Positions 18,130-26,952 of a stretch of 64,000 bases of DNA are shown here, piece after piece. The notes under the pieces were generated by a model that did not search any database, was not told the DNA's origin, and saw only the letters and a program-made list of their open reading frames with translations. Within the stretch, counting starts at the first letter, position 1; each line of letters starts with the position of its first letter. Location: the NCBI GenBank assembly GCA_963725175.1, contig CAVRXH010000006.1, positions 6,882,001 to 6,946,000 of the forward strand, written 5' to 3'. The position numbers and the translations under genes are program-made. This DNA is from DASUBV01 sp963725175 (GTDB lineage: Bacteria; Actinomycetota; Actinomycetes; Streptosporangiales; Streptosporangiaceae).

Positions 18130-19191
18130 CTAGAAGTCGTCGTCGAAGGAGACATCCCCGGTGACGCCGACCTGGTAGGCCGAGACGCGGCGCTCGAAGA
18201 AGTTGGACAGCTCCTGCACGTCCTGGAGGTCCATGAACGCCAGCGGGTTGGCCGACCCGTAGAGCGGCTCGATGCCGAGCTGGGCCAGCCGCCGGTCGGC
18301 CACGTGCTCCAGGTAGGACCGCATGTCGGCGAGGGACAGTCCAGCCAGGCCCCGGCCGGCCACGCCCTGGCCCAGCAGATCCTGCGCGAACTGGGCCTCG
18401 CACTCGACCGCCTCGGCCAGCATCTCCCTGACCTGGGCGGCGAGCTGGTCGTCGAACAGGCCGGGCTCCTCGCGGCGGACGGTCTCCACCACGTCGAATG
18501 CGAACGCCATGTGCATGGACTCGTCGCGGAACACCCAGTTGGTGCCCGACGCGAGCCCGTTGAGCAGGCCCCGTGACCGCAGGAAGTAGACGTAGGCGAA
18601 CGCGCCGTAGAAGAACAGCCCTTCGATGCACGCGGCGAAGCAGATCAGGTTGAGCAGGAACGACCTCCGGTCGGCGGCGGTCGCCAGCTCGCGCAGCCCG
18701 TGGACGGAGTCGATCCACTTGAAGCAGAACTCTGCCTTGCGCCTGATCGACGGGATGTTCTCCACGGCGGCGAACGCGGCAGCCCGTTCGGCATCGTCGG
18801 GCACGTAGGTATCCAGGAGCGTCAGGTAGAACTGGACGTGCACGGCCTCCTCGAAGAGCTGCCGGGACAGGTACAGCCGGCCCTCCGGGGAGTTGACGTG
18901 CTGGTAGAGGTTCAGCACCAGGTTGTTGGCGACGATGGTGTCGCCGGTGGCGAAGAACGCGACCAGCCGGGAGACCAGGTGCCGCTCGGCGCCCGACAGC
19001 CGGCGCAGGTCTGCCAGGTCGGAGTGCAGGTCGACCTCCTCCACGGTCCAGGTGTTCTTGATGGCGTCGCGGAACCGGTCGTAGAACCGCGGGTAGCGCA
19101 TCGGCCGCAGCGTCAGGCTCATGCCGGGGTCCAGCAGTTGCGGGGCGGCGGCGGTGCTGCTGGCGGGAGTCGCTGTGCTGGGGGGAGTCAC
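18130..19191 (-). CDS. nrdB: Class Ia ribonucleotide reductase beta subunit
   Basis: 353 residues if started at the GTG whose GTGA overlaps the nrdA stop; an ATG at 19122 (MSLTLRPMRY) would drop a low-complexity leader. It has the diiron ligands and radical tyrosine of class Ia R2: Asp in FFATGDTIVANN, EEAVHVQFY (Glu, His at +3 and Tyr at +7), Glu in CIEGLFFYGAF and RDESMHMAF (Glu, His at +3). The tail FERRVSAYQVGVTGDVSFDD resembles the C-terminal peptide that docks on the alpha subunit. The gene forms an operon with nrdA and is therefore downstream of the cobalamin riboswitch and NrdR boxes. Confidence 0.96.
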   Translation of the reverse strand: MTPPSTATPASSTAAAPQLLDPGMSLTLRPMRYPRFYDRFRDAIKNTWTVEEVDLHSDLADLRRLSGAERHLVSRLVAFFATGDTIVANNLVLNLYQHVNSPEGRLYLSRQLFEEAVHVQFYLTLLDTYVPDDAERAAAFAAVENIPSIRRKAEFCFKWIDSVHGLRELATAADRRSFLLNLICFAACIEGLFFYGAFAYVYFLRSRGLLNGLASGTNWVFRDESMHMAFAFDVVETVRREEPGLFDDQLAAQVREMLAEAVECEAQFAQDLLGQGVAGRGLAGLSLADMRSYLEHVADRRLAQLGIEPLYGSANPLAFMDLQDVQELSNFFERRVSAYQVGVTGDVSFDDDF

Positions 19192-21578
19192 TGGCAGGCC
19201 TCGCAGGTCTCGGGGTTCTCCAGGGAGCAGGCGATCGCGTCGCTGGCGTCCCGGCTGGCAGTGGCGTCCTGGCTGGCGGCGGGCATGGCGACGGTGGCCT
19301 GCTGGATCCGGGTGGCGGGCCGGGACCGCAGGTAATAGGTGGTCTTCAGGCCGCTCTTCCAGGCGTGCACGTACATCGAGGACAGCTTGCCGATGGTGGG
19401 CGCGGCCAGGAACAGGTTGAGCGACTGGCTCTGGTCGATGAACGGGGCGCGGGCCGCCGCCATGTCGATCAGCGCCCGCTGCGGCAGCTCCCAGGCGGTG
19501 CGGAACAGCATCCTGACCGGCTCGGGAAGCTGGCTGACCTGCTGCACGGATCCCTCGGAGCGCTTGATCAGGTCGCGGACCTCCTGCGTCCACAGGCCGT
19601 GCTCCTTGAGCTGCGCCACCAGCGCGGCGTTGATCTGGAGGAACTCGCCGGACATGGTCTCGCGCTTGAACAGGTTGGATACCTGGGGCTCGATGCACTC
19701 GTAGCAGCCGGCGATCGAGGCGATGGTCGCGGTCGGCGCGATGGCGATGAGCAGCGAGTTGCGCAGGCCGGTCCTGGCGACCCGCTTGCGCAGCGCCTTC
19801 CAGCGGGCCGCCTGGGTGACCTCGGCGCCCCACAGGTCGGGCTGGAGCTGCCCGGCCGCCGCGCGGGTCTGGCCGAACGCCGGGTGCGGCCCGTGCTCGG
19901 CGGCCAGGTCGGCGGAGGCTTCCAGCGCGGTGAGGTAGATCTCCTCGGAGATCCGCGCCGACAGGTCCCGCGCCCGCTCGGAGTCGAACGGCAGCCGGAG
20001 CGCGAAGAACACGTCCTGCAGGCCCATCACGCCCAGGCCCACGGGGCGCCACCTCGGGTTGGACGCGGCGGCCTGGCCGCTGGGGTAGAAGGTCCTGTCG
20101 ATGACCCGGTCCAGGAACGGCACCGCGGTGCGCACGGTGGCGCGCAGCCGGTCCCAGTCCAGGGCCTGGCCGTCCTTCCCCGCGGTCAGGTGGCGGGCCA
20201 GGTTGACCGAGCCGAGGTTGCACACGGCGGTCTCGGCGTCGGTGGTGACCTCGGTGATCTCCGTGCACAGGTTGGACAGGTGCACCACGCTGCCGGCCTC
20301 GCCGACCTGGTTGCACTTGGCATTGCAGGCGTCCTTGAAGGTCATCCAGCCGTTGCCGGTCTGGGCCAGGGTGCGCATCATCTTGCCGTACAGGTCGCGC
20401 GCCCTGACCTGCCGCACGTACCGGCCGTCGGCCTCGGCGGCGCGGTAGGCCGCGTCGAACTCCGCGCCCCACAGGTCCGGCAGCTCCGGGACCGCGTCCG
20501 GGTCGATCAGCGACCACGGCTCGTCCGCCTCCACCCGGCGCATGAACTCATCGGGTATCCAGTTGGCCAGGTTCAGGTTGTGCGTGCGGCGGGCGTCCTC
20601 GCCGGTGTTGTCCCGCAGCTCAAGGAACTCCTCGATGTCGGGGTGCCAGGGCTCCAGGTAGACGCACGCCGCGCCCTTGCGCCGGCCGCCCTGGTTCACC
20701 GCCGACACCGAGGCGTCCAGGGTGCGCAGGAACGGCACGATGCCGTTGGAGGCGCCGTTGGTGCCCCGGATCAGCGCGCCGCGGGACCGGATCCGCGACC
20801 AGGAGATCCCGATGCCGCCGGAGAACTTGGACAGCTGCGCGACCTGGCCGTAGCGGGCATAGATGGAGTCCAGGTCGTCGCGGGGCGAGTCGACCAGGAA
20901 GCAGGACGACATCTGGGGATGGCTGGTCCCGGAGTTGAACAGGGTGGGGGAGCTGGGCAGGTAGGCCAGCGAGGACATCAGCCGGTAGAAGCTGATCGCC
21001 TCGGCCGGCGTGCGGGACAGGCCGCAGGCCACCCGGAGCAGGAAGTACTGCGGGGTCTCGATGACCAGCCGGGCGCAGGGGTGGCGCAGCAGGTACCGGT
21101 CGTAGACGGTCTTGATGCCGAAGTACTCGAACTCGGTGTCCCCGGCCGGCGCGATGGCGTCGTCCAGCTTGCGCGCGCTGTCCTTGACGAACCGCGCGGC
21201 CTGGTCGCCGATCAGCCCCTCGGCGTGGCCGAGAGCGACCGACTGGCTGAACGACGCGACGCCCTGGCCGCGTACTTCCTTGCCGATGTAGGCGGCCAGC
21301 AGCCGGGCGGCGAGCCGGGAGTACTGCGGTTCCTCGCCGGTCATCTCGGCGGCCGTCTGGATCGACAGCCGGTCCAGCTCGGCGGTGGTCGCCCCGTCGT
21401 ACAGGCCGCTGATCGTCTTGGTCGCCACCCGCAGCGGGTCGACCTCGTCCAGGCCGCCCGCGCAGCGCTGGACGGCACGGACGATCTTGTTCACGTCGAC
21501 CGGCTCGGCGTCCCCGTTGCGCTTGCGGACCTGCATTCCCGTCTTCGCGGGCGCGGTGGCGCCCCGTGTTCCCGTCAT
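19188..21578 (-). CDS. nrdA: Class Ia ribonucleotide reductase alpha subunit
   Basis: 796 residues. An ATP-cone lies at the N-terminus (VRKRNGDAEPVDVNKIVRAV), so allosteric control by ATP/dATP is expected. The catalytic region includes SNLCTEITEV with the active-site cysteine, ISWSRIRSRGALIRG and FELRDNTGE-like segments typical of NrdA, and the C-terminus carries the redox cysteine pair in PETCEACQ. The enzyme reduces ribonucleoside diphosphates with NrdB. ATG 21578 is preceded by an aggagagag ribosome binding site. Because the class Ia enzyme needs no B12, a B12 riboswitch in its leader makes sense in an actinomycete that also has the B12-dependent class II enzyme (not in this window). Confidence 0.97.
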   Translation of the reverse strand: MTGTRGATAPAKTGMQVRKRNGDAEPVDVNKIVRAVQRCAGGLDEVDPLRVATKTISGLYDGATTAELDRLSIQTAAEMTGEEPQYSRLAARLLAAYIGKEVRGQGVASFSQSVALGHAEGLIGDQAARFVKDSARKLDDAIAPAGDTEFEYFGIKTVYDRYLLRHPCARLVIETPQYFLLRVACGLSRTPAEAISFYRLMSSLAYLPSSPTLFNSGTSHPQMSSCFLVDSPRDDLDSIYARYGQVAQLSKFSGGIGISWSRIRSRGALIRGTNGASNGIVPFLRTLDASVSAVNQGGRRKGAACVYLEPWHPDIEEFLELRDNTGEDARRTHNLNLANWIPDEFMRRVEADEPWSLIDPDAVPELPDLWGAEFDAAYRAAEADGRYVRQVRARDLYGKMMRTLAQTGNGWMTFKDACNAKCNQVGEAGSVVHLSNLCTEITEVTTDAETAVCNLGSVNLARHLTAGKDGQALDWDRLRATVRTAVPFLDRVIDRTFYPSGQAAASNPRWRPVGLGVMGLQDVFFALRLPFDSERARDLSARISEEIYLTALEASADLAAEHGPHPAFGQTRAAAGQLQPDLWGAEVTQAARWKALRKRVARTGLRNSLLIAIAPTATIASIAGCYECIEPQVSNLFKRETMSGEFLQINAALVAQLKEHGLWTQEVRDLIKRSEGSVQQVSQLPEPVRMLFRTAWELPQRALIDMAAARAPFIDQSQSLNLFLAAPTIGKLSSMYVHAWKSGLKTTYYLRSRPATRIQQATVAMPAASQDATASRDASDAIACSLENPETCEACQ

Positions 21579-21612
21579 GGCTCTCTCCTCGCGAGCTCGT
21601 CCCGGACAGCGC

Positions 21613-21828
21613 GCTGGCAGGTCTTCGGACTCGCGGGCGCGGCGCTGGCCTGCGCCTCCTACTGGCCGTCGCTTCCCGGGCTGATCAGGCCCAGTGCTGC
21701 TCGTACCGCGCTCGCGCGCGATCCGGACGGCGGTCGTTCCCGCTTACCGCTGCGGGGCAGTCCCGGATTCACACCGGGTTCCCTCTTGCCTCCGCGAGCC
21801 GGGAGGGGGCTCGCGGAACCAGCTACGA
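21613..21828 (-). promoter_or_regulatory. Cobalamin (B12) riboswitch in nrdA leader
   Basis: Read on the minus strand, the element contains in order the hallmark blocks gggaacccggtgtgaatccg, then ggactgccccgcagcggtaa, then a gacggccagtagga block and the closing cgagtccgaagacctgcca. These correspond to the conserved P3-P6 core and 3' end of the cobalamin riboswitch. It ends about 35 bp before the nrdA ATG. B12-riboswitch control of class Ia nrdAB is established in Streptomyces coelicolor. The exact 5' end is approximate. Confidence 0.93.
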
Positions 21829-21831
21829 GCA

Positions 21832-21878
21832 ACACCATATGTGGCGGTGCTGGCAAAACCGAGCACCACATATCGTGC
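21832..21878. promoter_or_regulatory. Tandem NrdR boxes upstream of nrdAB
   Basis: Two 16-bp near-palindromes, acaccatatgtggcgg at 21832-21847 and gcaccacatatcgtgc at 21863-21878, each match the NrdR consensus acactatatatagtgt at about 11 positions. Their centres are 31 bp apart with a 15-bp linker, the three-helical-turn spacing expected for paired NrdR boxes. They sit immediately upstream of the riboswitch 5' end, where the nrdA promoter should be. The divergent MFS gene starts 75 bp away and could share this control. Confidence 0.8.
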
Positions 21879-21952
21879 CGGCGTGTCGCGAGCGCCCGGC
21901 ACCCGGCGAGCCACTACGACAGCGAACTCAGCGGGCCGGATACGGTGACGCG

Positions 21953-23248
21953 GTGACGATCCGCCGCCCGCCGGCCGAGGGCTCGCTCTTCCGGCACCGC
22001 GACTTCATGCTGCTGTGGACCGGGCAGACGGTCAGCCAGACCGGGTCGCAGGTCACCATCCTCGCGCTGCCGCTCGTCGCCATCGTCACGCTCCGGGCCA
22101 CCACCTTCGAGGTGGGCCTGCTGTCCGTCGCCGCGACGAGCGCGTTCCTGCTGGTCGCGCTGCCCGCCGGGGTACTGGCCGACCGGGTCCGCCGCCGGCG
22201 GCTGATGCTGTGCTGCGACGTCGCGCTGCTCGCCGTGATCGGCTCGGTGCCGGCCGCCCAGGCGGCCGGGGTGCTGACGCTGGGCCAGCTCTACGGCGTG
22301 GCGCTGGCCTCCAGCGTGCTCGGCGTGTGCTTCACCGTCGCCTACTCCAGCTACCTCCCGTCGCTGGTCGGCCGGGACCAGCTGATCGACGGCAACGGGA
22401 AGCTGCGGACCTCCCAGTCGTTCGCGGAGCTGGCCGGGCCGAGCCTGGGCGCGCTGCTGGTCGGGCTCCTCGGCGCGGCCCTGGCCATGTCCGGTGACGC
22501 GGTCTCCTACGCGGTCTCGGCGGCCTGCCTGGGCGCGATCAGGACCAGGGAGCCGCAGGCGCCGCCCGCCGGGCAGGACCGCCCGGCCAGCTTCCGCGCC
22601 GACCTGGGCACGGGGATCCGGTACGTGCTGCGCGACCCGATCCTGCGCCAGACGGTGGCCTGGAACGGCACCGCGAACTTCTTCGTGATCATCGTCGAGA
22701 CGCTCGGCCCGCTGTTCCTGGTCCGCGACCTGCACCTGCGTCCCGCCTACGTCGGCCTGCTGCTCGCCCTCGGCGCGGCCGGGGGAGTGGCCGCCGGGCT
22801 GGCGTCCGCGCGGCTGGCCAGGCGGCTCGGCTCGGCTCGGATCGCCTGGCTGGCCACGACGGCCTTCACCGCGCCGGGCCTGCTGATCCCGCTAGCGCGC
22901 TCTGGCTGGTGGGTGCTGCTGTTCGCGGCCGGCTGGATGTCCTGGACCTTCGGGGCCACGCTGTGCGGCGTCGCGGTGGCCGGCTATCAGCAGGGCACCT
23001 GCCCGGCCGCGCTGCTCGGACGGGTCACCGGCGCCGCCCGCTGGGTCAACTGGGGAACGCTGCCCCTGGGCGGGCTGGCCGCGGGCGGGCTCGGCGTGCT
23101 GCTCGGCGTGCGGGCGACACTGTGGATCGCCGTGACCGGCGGCTGCCTGTCCGGCCTCTGGCTCTACTTCTCGCCGCTGCGCCAGCTGCGGGACATGCCG
23201 GCCGAATCACTCCGGCCGGCCGCCGCCGGCCCCGTCACCGCGGGATAA
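21953..23248 (+). CDS. MFS exporter, EntS-like
   Basis: About 431 residues from GTG 21953. The frame is open further upstream, but that part overlaps the riboswitch and NrdR boxes and lacks a membrane-protein pattern. The sequence FRHRDFMLLWTGQTVSQTGS and PAGVLADRVRRRRLML are typical of the MFS_3 (enterobactin exporter EntS-like) branch, with about 12 predicted membrane helices. The substrate is unknown; siderophore, drug or metabolite efflux are the usual roles. The gene is divergent from nrdAB and its 3' end overlaps the convergent membrane-protein gene by 14 bp. Confidence 0.87.
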   Translation: MTIRRPPAEGSLFRHRDFMLLWTGQTVSQTGSQVTILALPLVAIVTLRATTFEVGLLSVAATSAFLLVALPAGVLADRVRRRRLMLCCDVALLAVIGSVPAAQAAGVLTLGQLYGVALASSVLGVCFTVAYSSYLPSLVGRDQLIDGNGKLRTSQSFAELAGPSLGALLVGLLGAALAMSGDAVSYAVSAACLGAIRTREPQAPPAGQDRPASFRADLGTGIRYVLRDPILRQTVAWNGTANFFVIIVETLGPLFLVRDLHLRPAYVGLLLALGAAGGVAAGLASARLARRLGSARIAWLATTAFTAPGLLIPLARSGWWVLLFAAGWMSWTFGATLCGVAVAGYQQGTCPAALLGRVTGAARWVNWGTLPLGGLAAGGLGVLLGVRATLWIAVTGGCLSGLWLYFSPLRQLRDMPAESLRPAAAGPVTAG

Positions 23249-23768
23249 CGCGCCCGAGGAACAGCAGCACGTACAGGACCGCGAAGATGACGGGAATGAT
23301 GCGCTCGGTGGTCCCGAGCCGGAGGTAGCGCCGTTTCCGCCCGCCGGCCCCGCGCTGGATGGCCGCCCACTCGTCGGAGAAGACCTTGACCGGCAGATCT
23401 TCCTCGATCGCGTTGATGACGACGAACTTCGCGCGGTTGAGGTCCCGGTAGCTCCGGAGCTGCAGCCACCAGGACGCCGACAGCGTGACCCCGGCGAGCG
23501 AGACGGCGAGCGCGGTCCACCATGACACCTTCAGCAGGGCGGGGCTGGCCAGGCCGATCACCGCGACCAGGGCGGACTGGGCGGTGAGGAAGAACGCGTT
23601 CGCGGTCGCCCGCCGTGCCGAGACCCGGTCGGCCATCTCGACCGCGGTCTTGTACAGCTCGAGAACGCGCGGGTCATCACCCGGCGGCGGGGGAGCCGCC
23701 GCCGGCCCGCCGGGCCGCCCGGGCCCGCCGGGTGCCGTCTCGTCGGCGTCGGCCTGGGGTGTGCTCAT
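23235..23768 (-). CDS. Two-TM membrane protein (RipA/SLATT-like)
   Basis: 177 residues. A Pro/Gly-rich N-terminus of about 30 residues is followed by LELYKTAVEMADRVSARR, two closely spaced hydrophobic helices (about residues 55-100), a soluble segment LRSYRDLNRAKFVVINAIEE, and a third hydrophobic stretch near the C-terminus (IIPVIFAVLYVLLFLG). The pattern resembles small membrane proteins annotated as RipA-family or SLATT-like; I recognise the type but not a defined function. Its ATG overlaps the stop of the NACHT gene by 4 bp (ATGA), so it is the last gene of a coupled three-gene operon and may be the membrane partner or effector. Confidence 0.75.
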   Translation of the reverse strand: MSTPQADADETAPGGPGRPGGPAAAPPPPGDDPRVLELYKTAVEMADRVSARRATANAFFLTAQSALVAVIGLASPALLKVSWWTALAVSLAGVTLSASWWLQLRSYRDLNRAKFVVINAIEEDLPVKVFSDEWAAIQRGAGGRKRRYLRLGTTERIIPVIFAVLYVLLFLGRVIPR

Positions 23769-26700
23769 GTCCGTCGCTCCTCACTCGGGCCGCCGGGGTG
23801 CGGATCCCCGGCCAGCAGGTCGCGCAGCGCGGCGTACCGGAACTGGTACACCACTCCGGTGCGCCGCAGCAGGCCGCGCCGGTGCGCGTCCTCCAGGAAG
23901 GGCAGCAGCCGCCTCGGCAGGCGGCCGGCCAGCCACAGCCAGGTCACGGCGAGCGCGTACCTGGTCCAGGCGCTGCGCCAGACCAGCGGCACCGCGGCCA
24001 CGCTCGCGGTCACGACGACGGAGACCGCCCCGGCGGGCAGCCAGGTCGACCGGCTGTCCAGCAGGTAGGCGGCGATCGCGGTTGCCAGGCCGCCGAGGAT
24101 GCCGACGGTCGCGAGGAAGGTGGCCGTCGCCTCAATGCCGTGGTTCAGCGAGTCCGCGGCGCCGCCAGGCGCTGAGCGCGCGCGCGCCGGGCTTCGCGCC
24201 GCCGCTGCCCCGGCCGCCGGGTTGCGCACCGCCCACGGGATGACCGTGGCGGCCAGGGCCGCGATCGCGGCCGGGATGCCGAACAGCAGTTCCGGGTACG
24301 GCACGCGGACCGGCGTCGTCGTGGTCGACGTCACCGCCGCGTAGCTGATGTCCGCGGCCAAGCCAAGGAGCACGACGGAGGCCGCGCACAGCAGGACGGC
24401 CAGCCGCCCGCGGCCCAGCATCCGCGGCACCTGCCACCAGGCCAGGTCCTCGGTGCGCTGCTCCCGCAGGCTGGCCGCGAGGCAGCTCAGCCACCGCTGG
24501 GCGTTAGCGGGGTAACTTCGCGCCCGCCGGGTTGCCGGGGGCGATTGCTCGTAGCTCGTCGGGATCAGCGCGCGGAGGAGCCTTTCCCGCGCCGCGGCCT
24601 CGTCGGGAAGTGCCAGCAATTCGGCCGGGTCGGTGCGGGGGCTGCGGTAGGTCTCCCGAGCCAGCCACAGGTACAGCGGCGAGGAGAGCAGGCGCGCGGT
24701 CGGCGATTCCGGGCGGGAGGCGAGCTCGGCGAAGAAGCGCGGCCACCGGCCGTCGTCGCCGATGGCGCCCGCCGACAGGTAGGCGCGCGCGTCGGCCAGG
24801 CTCACCGGCTGCAGCGTCACGACGACCGCGCCGGACGGCGCCAGGCCCGTCTTGCCGACAACCCGCTCGTATTCCGAGGTCCGGCAGGTGATGACAAACG
24901 CGCCGACGGATGCCGAGTACCGGTTCAGGGCGACGATCGCGCCGATCAGGTCACCGGACGGCCGCTCATCCAGCCCGTCGAGGACCGGCACGATCAGCCC
25001 GCTCTTGGCGAGATCGCGCGCGGTGCCCTCCGTCACGCCATAGCTTCTGTGCAGCTCCGCCGTCAGGAACTCGGCCAGGCTCTGGGCGCCCGGATCCCAG
25101 GACGCCGCCGGCAGCAGCACGGGCACCAGCTCCGTGTCCGTGCGGCCGCGCAGCAGGTCCAGCATCAGCGCCTGCGCCAGCACCGTCTTTCCCGATCCCG
25201 GCTCGCCCAGCAGGACCAGCCGCCCGCGCGGGGCGGCCAGGAAGGCGTCGGCTATCTGCGCGGCCGTCCCGCTGGCCGGCTCGGCGGCCGCGGCGCCGGC
25301 CGCCAGGCTGCTCGTGCTCGCCCAGCGCACCGTGCGCGAGTAGGTGTCGAGCAGCCCGCGCGCGGCCAGGTCGGCGGTGCACTGCGCGGCGACCGCACGG
25401 CTCAGCCCGGCGGCCTTCTGGGCGAGCGACGGCGGGATCTCCGGGAGCAGCCTCCAGCCGGGCACGGCATCATCCGGCAGGGACCGGCGACCGCCAGGAT
25501 CAGCGGGTGCCGCCTCGGGGACACGCTGCCTGATCAGCCGTGCCAGCTCGGCGGTGCCCTCGGCGTCGAGCGCCGTCAGCAGCACCGCCTCGGCACCGGA
25601 GTCCAGCAGGCCCGGCAGGTCGCGGGCGCCGGGCAGCCCCACTCCCAGGAACCGGCCCGGGTCGGCGCGGCTCGCCGCGCGGATCGTGGCCGCGTCGTCC
25701 TCCGACTGCCACTGGTGCCCGGCCGCGGCGATCACCAGCACGACGCGGGCGTCCCTGAGCTGGTCTGCCTGCCAGTCCTGCCAGTCCGGCTGGCGCTGCC
25801 CCGGCGCGAGGTCCAGGCGGGCGTCGATGCCGTGGCCGCGCAGCAGGAACCACAGGTCCCTGATCGTCTCGAACTGCTCGGCGGACTCGTAGGCGAAGGT
25901 GATGAACACCCGCGGCGCGCCGGCCGCCAGGACCCGGCCGGCCTCGCCGGGCGCGCCTGCCCTGCCGGGCGCGACTGTCCTGCCGCGCTGGAACAGGGCG
26001 AGCAGCCGGCGCCGCTCCGGCTCGGGAACCGTCGACCCAAGCCTTGTCACCTGCTCGTCTGTCAGGTATCCCACGATGCGCTCGGTGGCGATGAGGATGG
26101 TCCCGGCCTGCTGCGGGCGGTCGCCGATGGTCGCCAGGATTTCCTCGTAGGCGTAGTAGACCCGGTAAGGCACCTCGACCTTGGCCCAGTACCGCTCCGG
26201 GTCCGGCACGTGGGACAGGAACGGGCCGAACCGGGTGCGGGCGTAGTCGCGGCTCGCCTCCAGCTTCTCCTGCTCGCCGTCTTCGACCCGCATCGGAACC
26301 GGGAAGACCCGGAGCTGGTCGGGACCGCGCTGCCGGTGAACCGAGGCCGCCACCGCCGCCGCGCCGTCGATGGCCTGGCCGCTCATCGAGAAGCAGTCGA
26401 CCAGGATGTCGGGAAGCTGCACGGTGCAGATCCCCGCCGTGTCGCTGAGTCCCGTGCGGCTATCGATGAGCACGTAGTCGTACTCGTCGCGCATCCTGCG
26501 CTTGAGCGCCTCAAGGAAGCCGCCGCCGCCCAGGTTCTCGTAGAAGTTGGCCCAGTCGAACGAGGTCACCAGCGTGGCGTACAGGTGGTTCTGCCGGCCG
26601 GCCGGCATCAGGTCGATGGTGCCGGGCCGGGGAAAGTCGTACTCGACCGACATCAGGTAAGGAGTGAGCACGGCCAGTTCCTCGTGCCAGCCCGGCTCGT

Positions 26701-26950
26701 GCTCCGCCGGGTCCGCCGCCGCGGCGGCGAACTCCCACATCAGGTCGATCACTCCGGAGGAGAAGCGCAGGTCGGCGTCGGGCAGGAACGGGTGGAAGAA
26801 CCGGTGCAGCCCCGGCGCCTCCAGGTCCCAGTCCACGACCAGCACCCGCAGGCCGTTGGAGGCCAGGATCCACGCCGTGTTGGCGACGCTCATGGACCGG
26901 CCCGTGCCGCCCTTGTAGGAGTAGAAGGTGATGATCCGCGCCTGGGACAT
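23765..26950 (-). CDS. ParA-like / SEFIR / NACHT multidomain membrane protein
   Basis: 1061 residues from ATG 26950. Residues 1-300 form a ParA/MinD-like ATPase with a deviant Walker A (YSYKGGTGRS) and VVDWDLEAPGLHRFF, as in the FxsT proteins of FxSxx-COOH systems. Around 345-470 a SEFIR/TIR-like domain follows (RVFITFAYES, FLLRGHGIDARLDL, DARVVLVIAAAG). A NACHT NTPase runs from about 570, with Walker A GEPGSGKT (near 580) and Walker B LIVPVLDGLDE (near 650). The region from about 840 to 1010 contains four or more hydrophobic helices, and the C-terminus is a short soluble domain. This combines signal-relay, STAND-type ATPase and membrane parts in one chain. It starts 2 bp after the stop of the FxsC-like gene and overlaps the next gene, so the three are one unit. 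Bacterial NACHT proteins include anti-phage systems; that role here is inference. Confidence 0.88.
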   Translation of the reverse strand: MSQARIITFYSYKGGTGRSMSVANTAWILASNGLRVLVVDWDLEAPGLHRFFHPFLPDADLRFSSGVIDLMWEFAAAAADPAEHEPGWHEELAVLTPYLMSVEYDFPRPGTIDLMPAGRQNHLYATLVTSFDWANFYENLGGGGFLEALKRRMRDEYDYVLIDSRTGLSDTAGICTVQLPDILVDCFSMSGQAIDGAAAVAASVHRQRGPDQLRVFPVPMRVEDGEQEKLEASRDYARTRFGPFLSHVPDPERYWAKVEVPYRVYYAYEEILATIGDRPQQAGTILIATERIVGYLTDEQVTRLGSTVPEPERRRLLALFQRGRTVAPGRAGAPGEAGRVLAAGAPRVFITFAYESAEQFETIRDLWFLLRGHGIDARLDLAPGQRQPDWQDWQADQLRDARVVLVIAAAGHQWQSEDDAATIRAASRADPGRFLGVGLPGARDLPGLLDSGAEAVLLTALDAEGTAELARLIRQRVPEAAPADPGGRRSLPDDAVPGWRLLPEIPPSLAQKAAGLSRAVAAQCTADLAARGLLDTYSRTVRWASTSSLAAGAAAAEPASGTAAQIADAFLAAPRGRLVLLGEPGSGKTVLAQALMLDLLRGRTDTELVPVLLPAASWDPGAQSLAEFLTAELHRSYGVTEGTARDLAKSGLIVPVLDGLDERPSGDLIGAIVALNRYSASVGAFVITCRTSEYERVVGKTGLAPSGAVVVTLQPVSLADARAYLSAGAIGDDGRWPRFFAELASRPESPTARLLSSPLYLWLARETYRSPRTDPAELLALPDEAAARERLLRALIPTSYEQSPPATRRARSYPANAQRWLSCLAASLREQRTEDLAWWQVPRMLGRGRLAVLLCAASVVLLGLAADISYAAVTSTTTTPVRVPYPELLFGIPAAIAALAATVIPWAVRNPAAGAAAARSPARARSAPGGAADSLNHGIEATATFLATVGILGGLATAIAAYLLDSRSTWLPAGAVSVVVTASVAAVPLVWRSAWTRYALAVTWLWLAGRLPRRLLPFLEDAHRRGLLRRTGVVYQFRYAALRDLLAGDPHPGGPSEERRT

Positions 26951-26952
26951 GC

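Noticed and set aside
21566..21952. Upstream extension of the MFS gene start
   Set aside because: It would cover the riboswitch and NrdR boxes and adds no membrane-protein sequence; GTG 21953 gives the normal N-terminus.
19365..21956. Long plus-strand open frame opposite nrdA and nrdB
   Set aside because: No recognisable domain and composition typical of GC-rich antisense; nrdAB on the minus strand is unambiguous and the frame also runs through the riboswitch.
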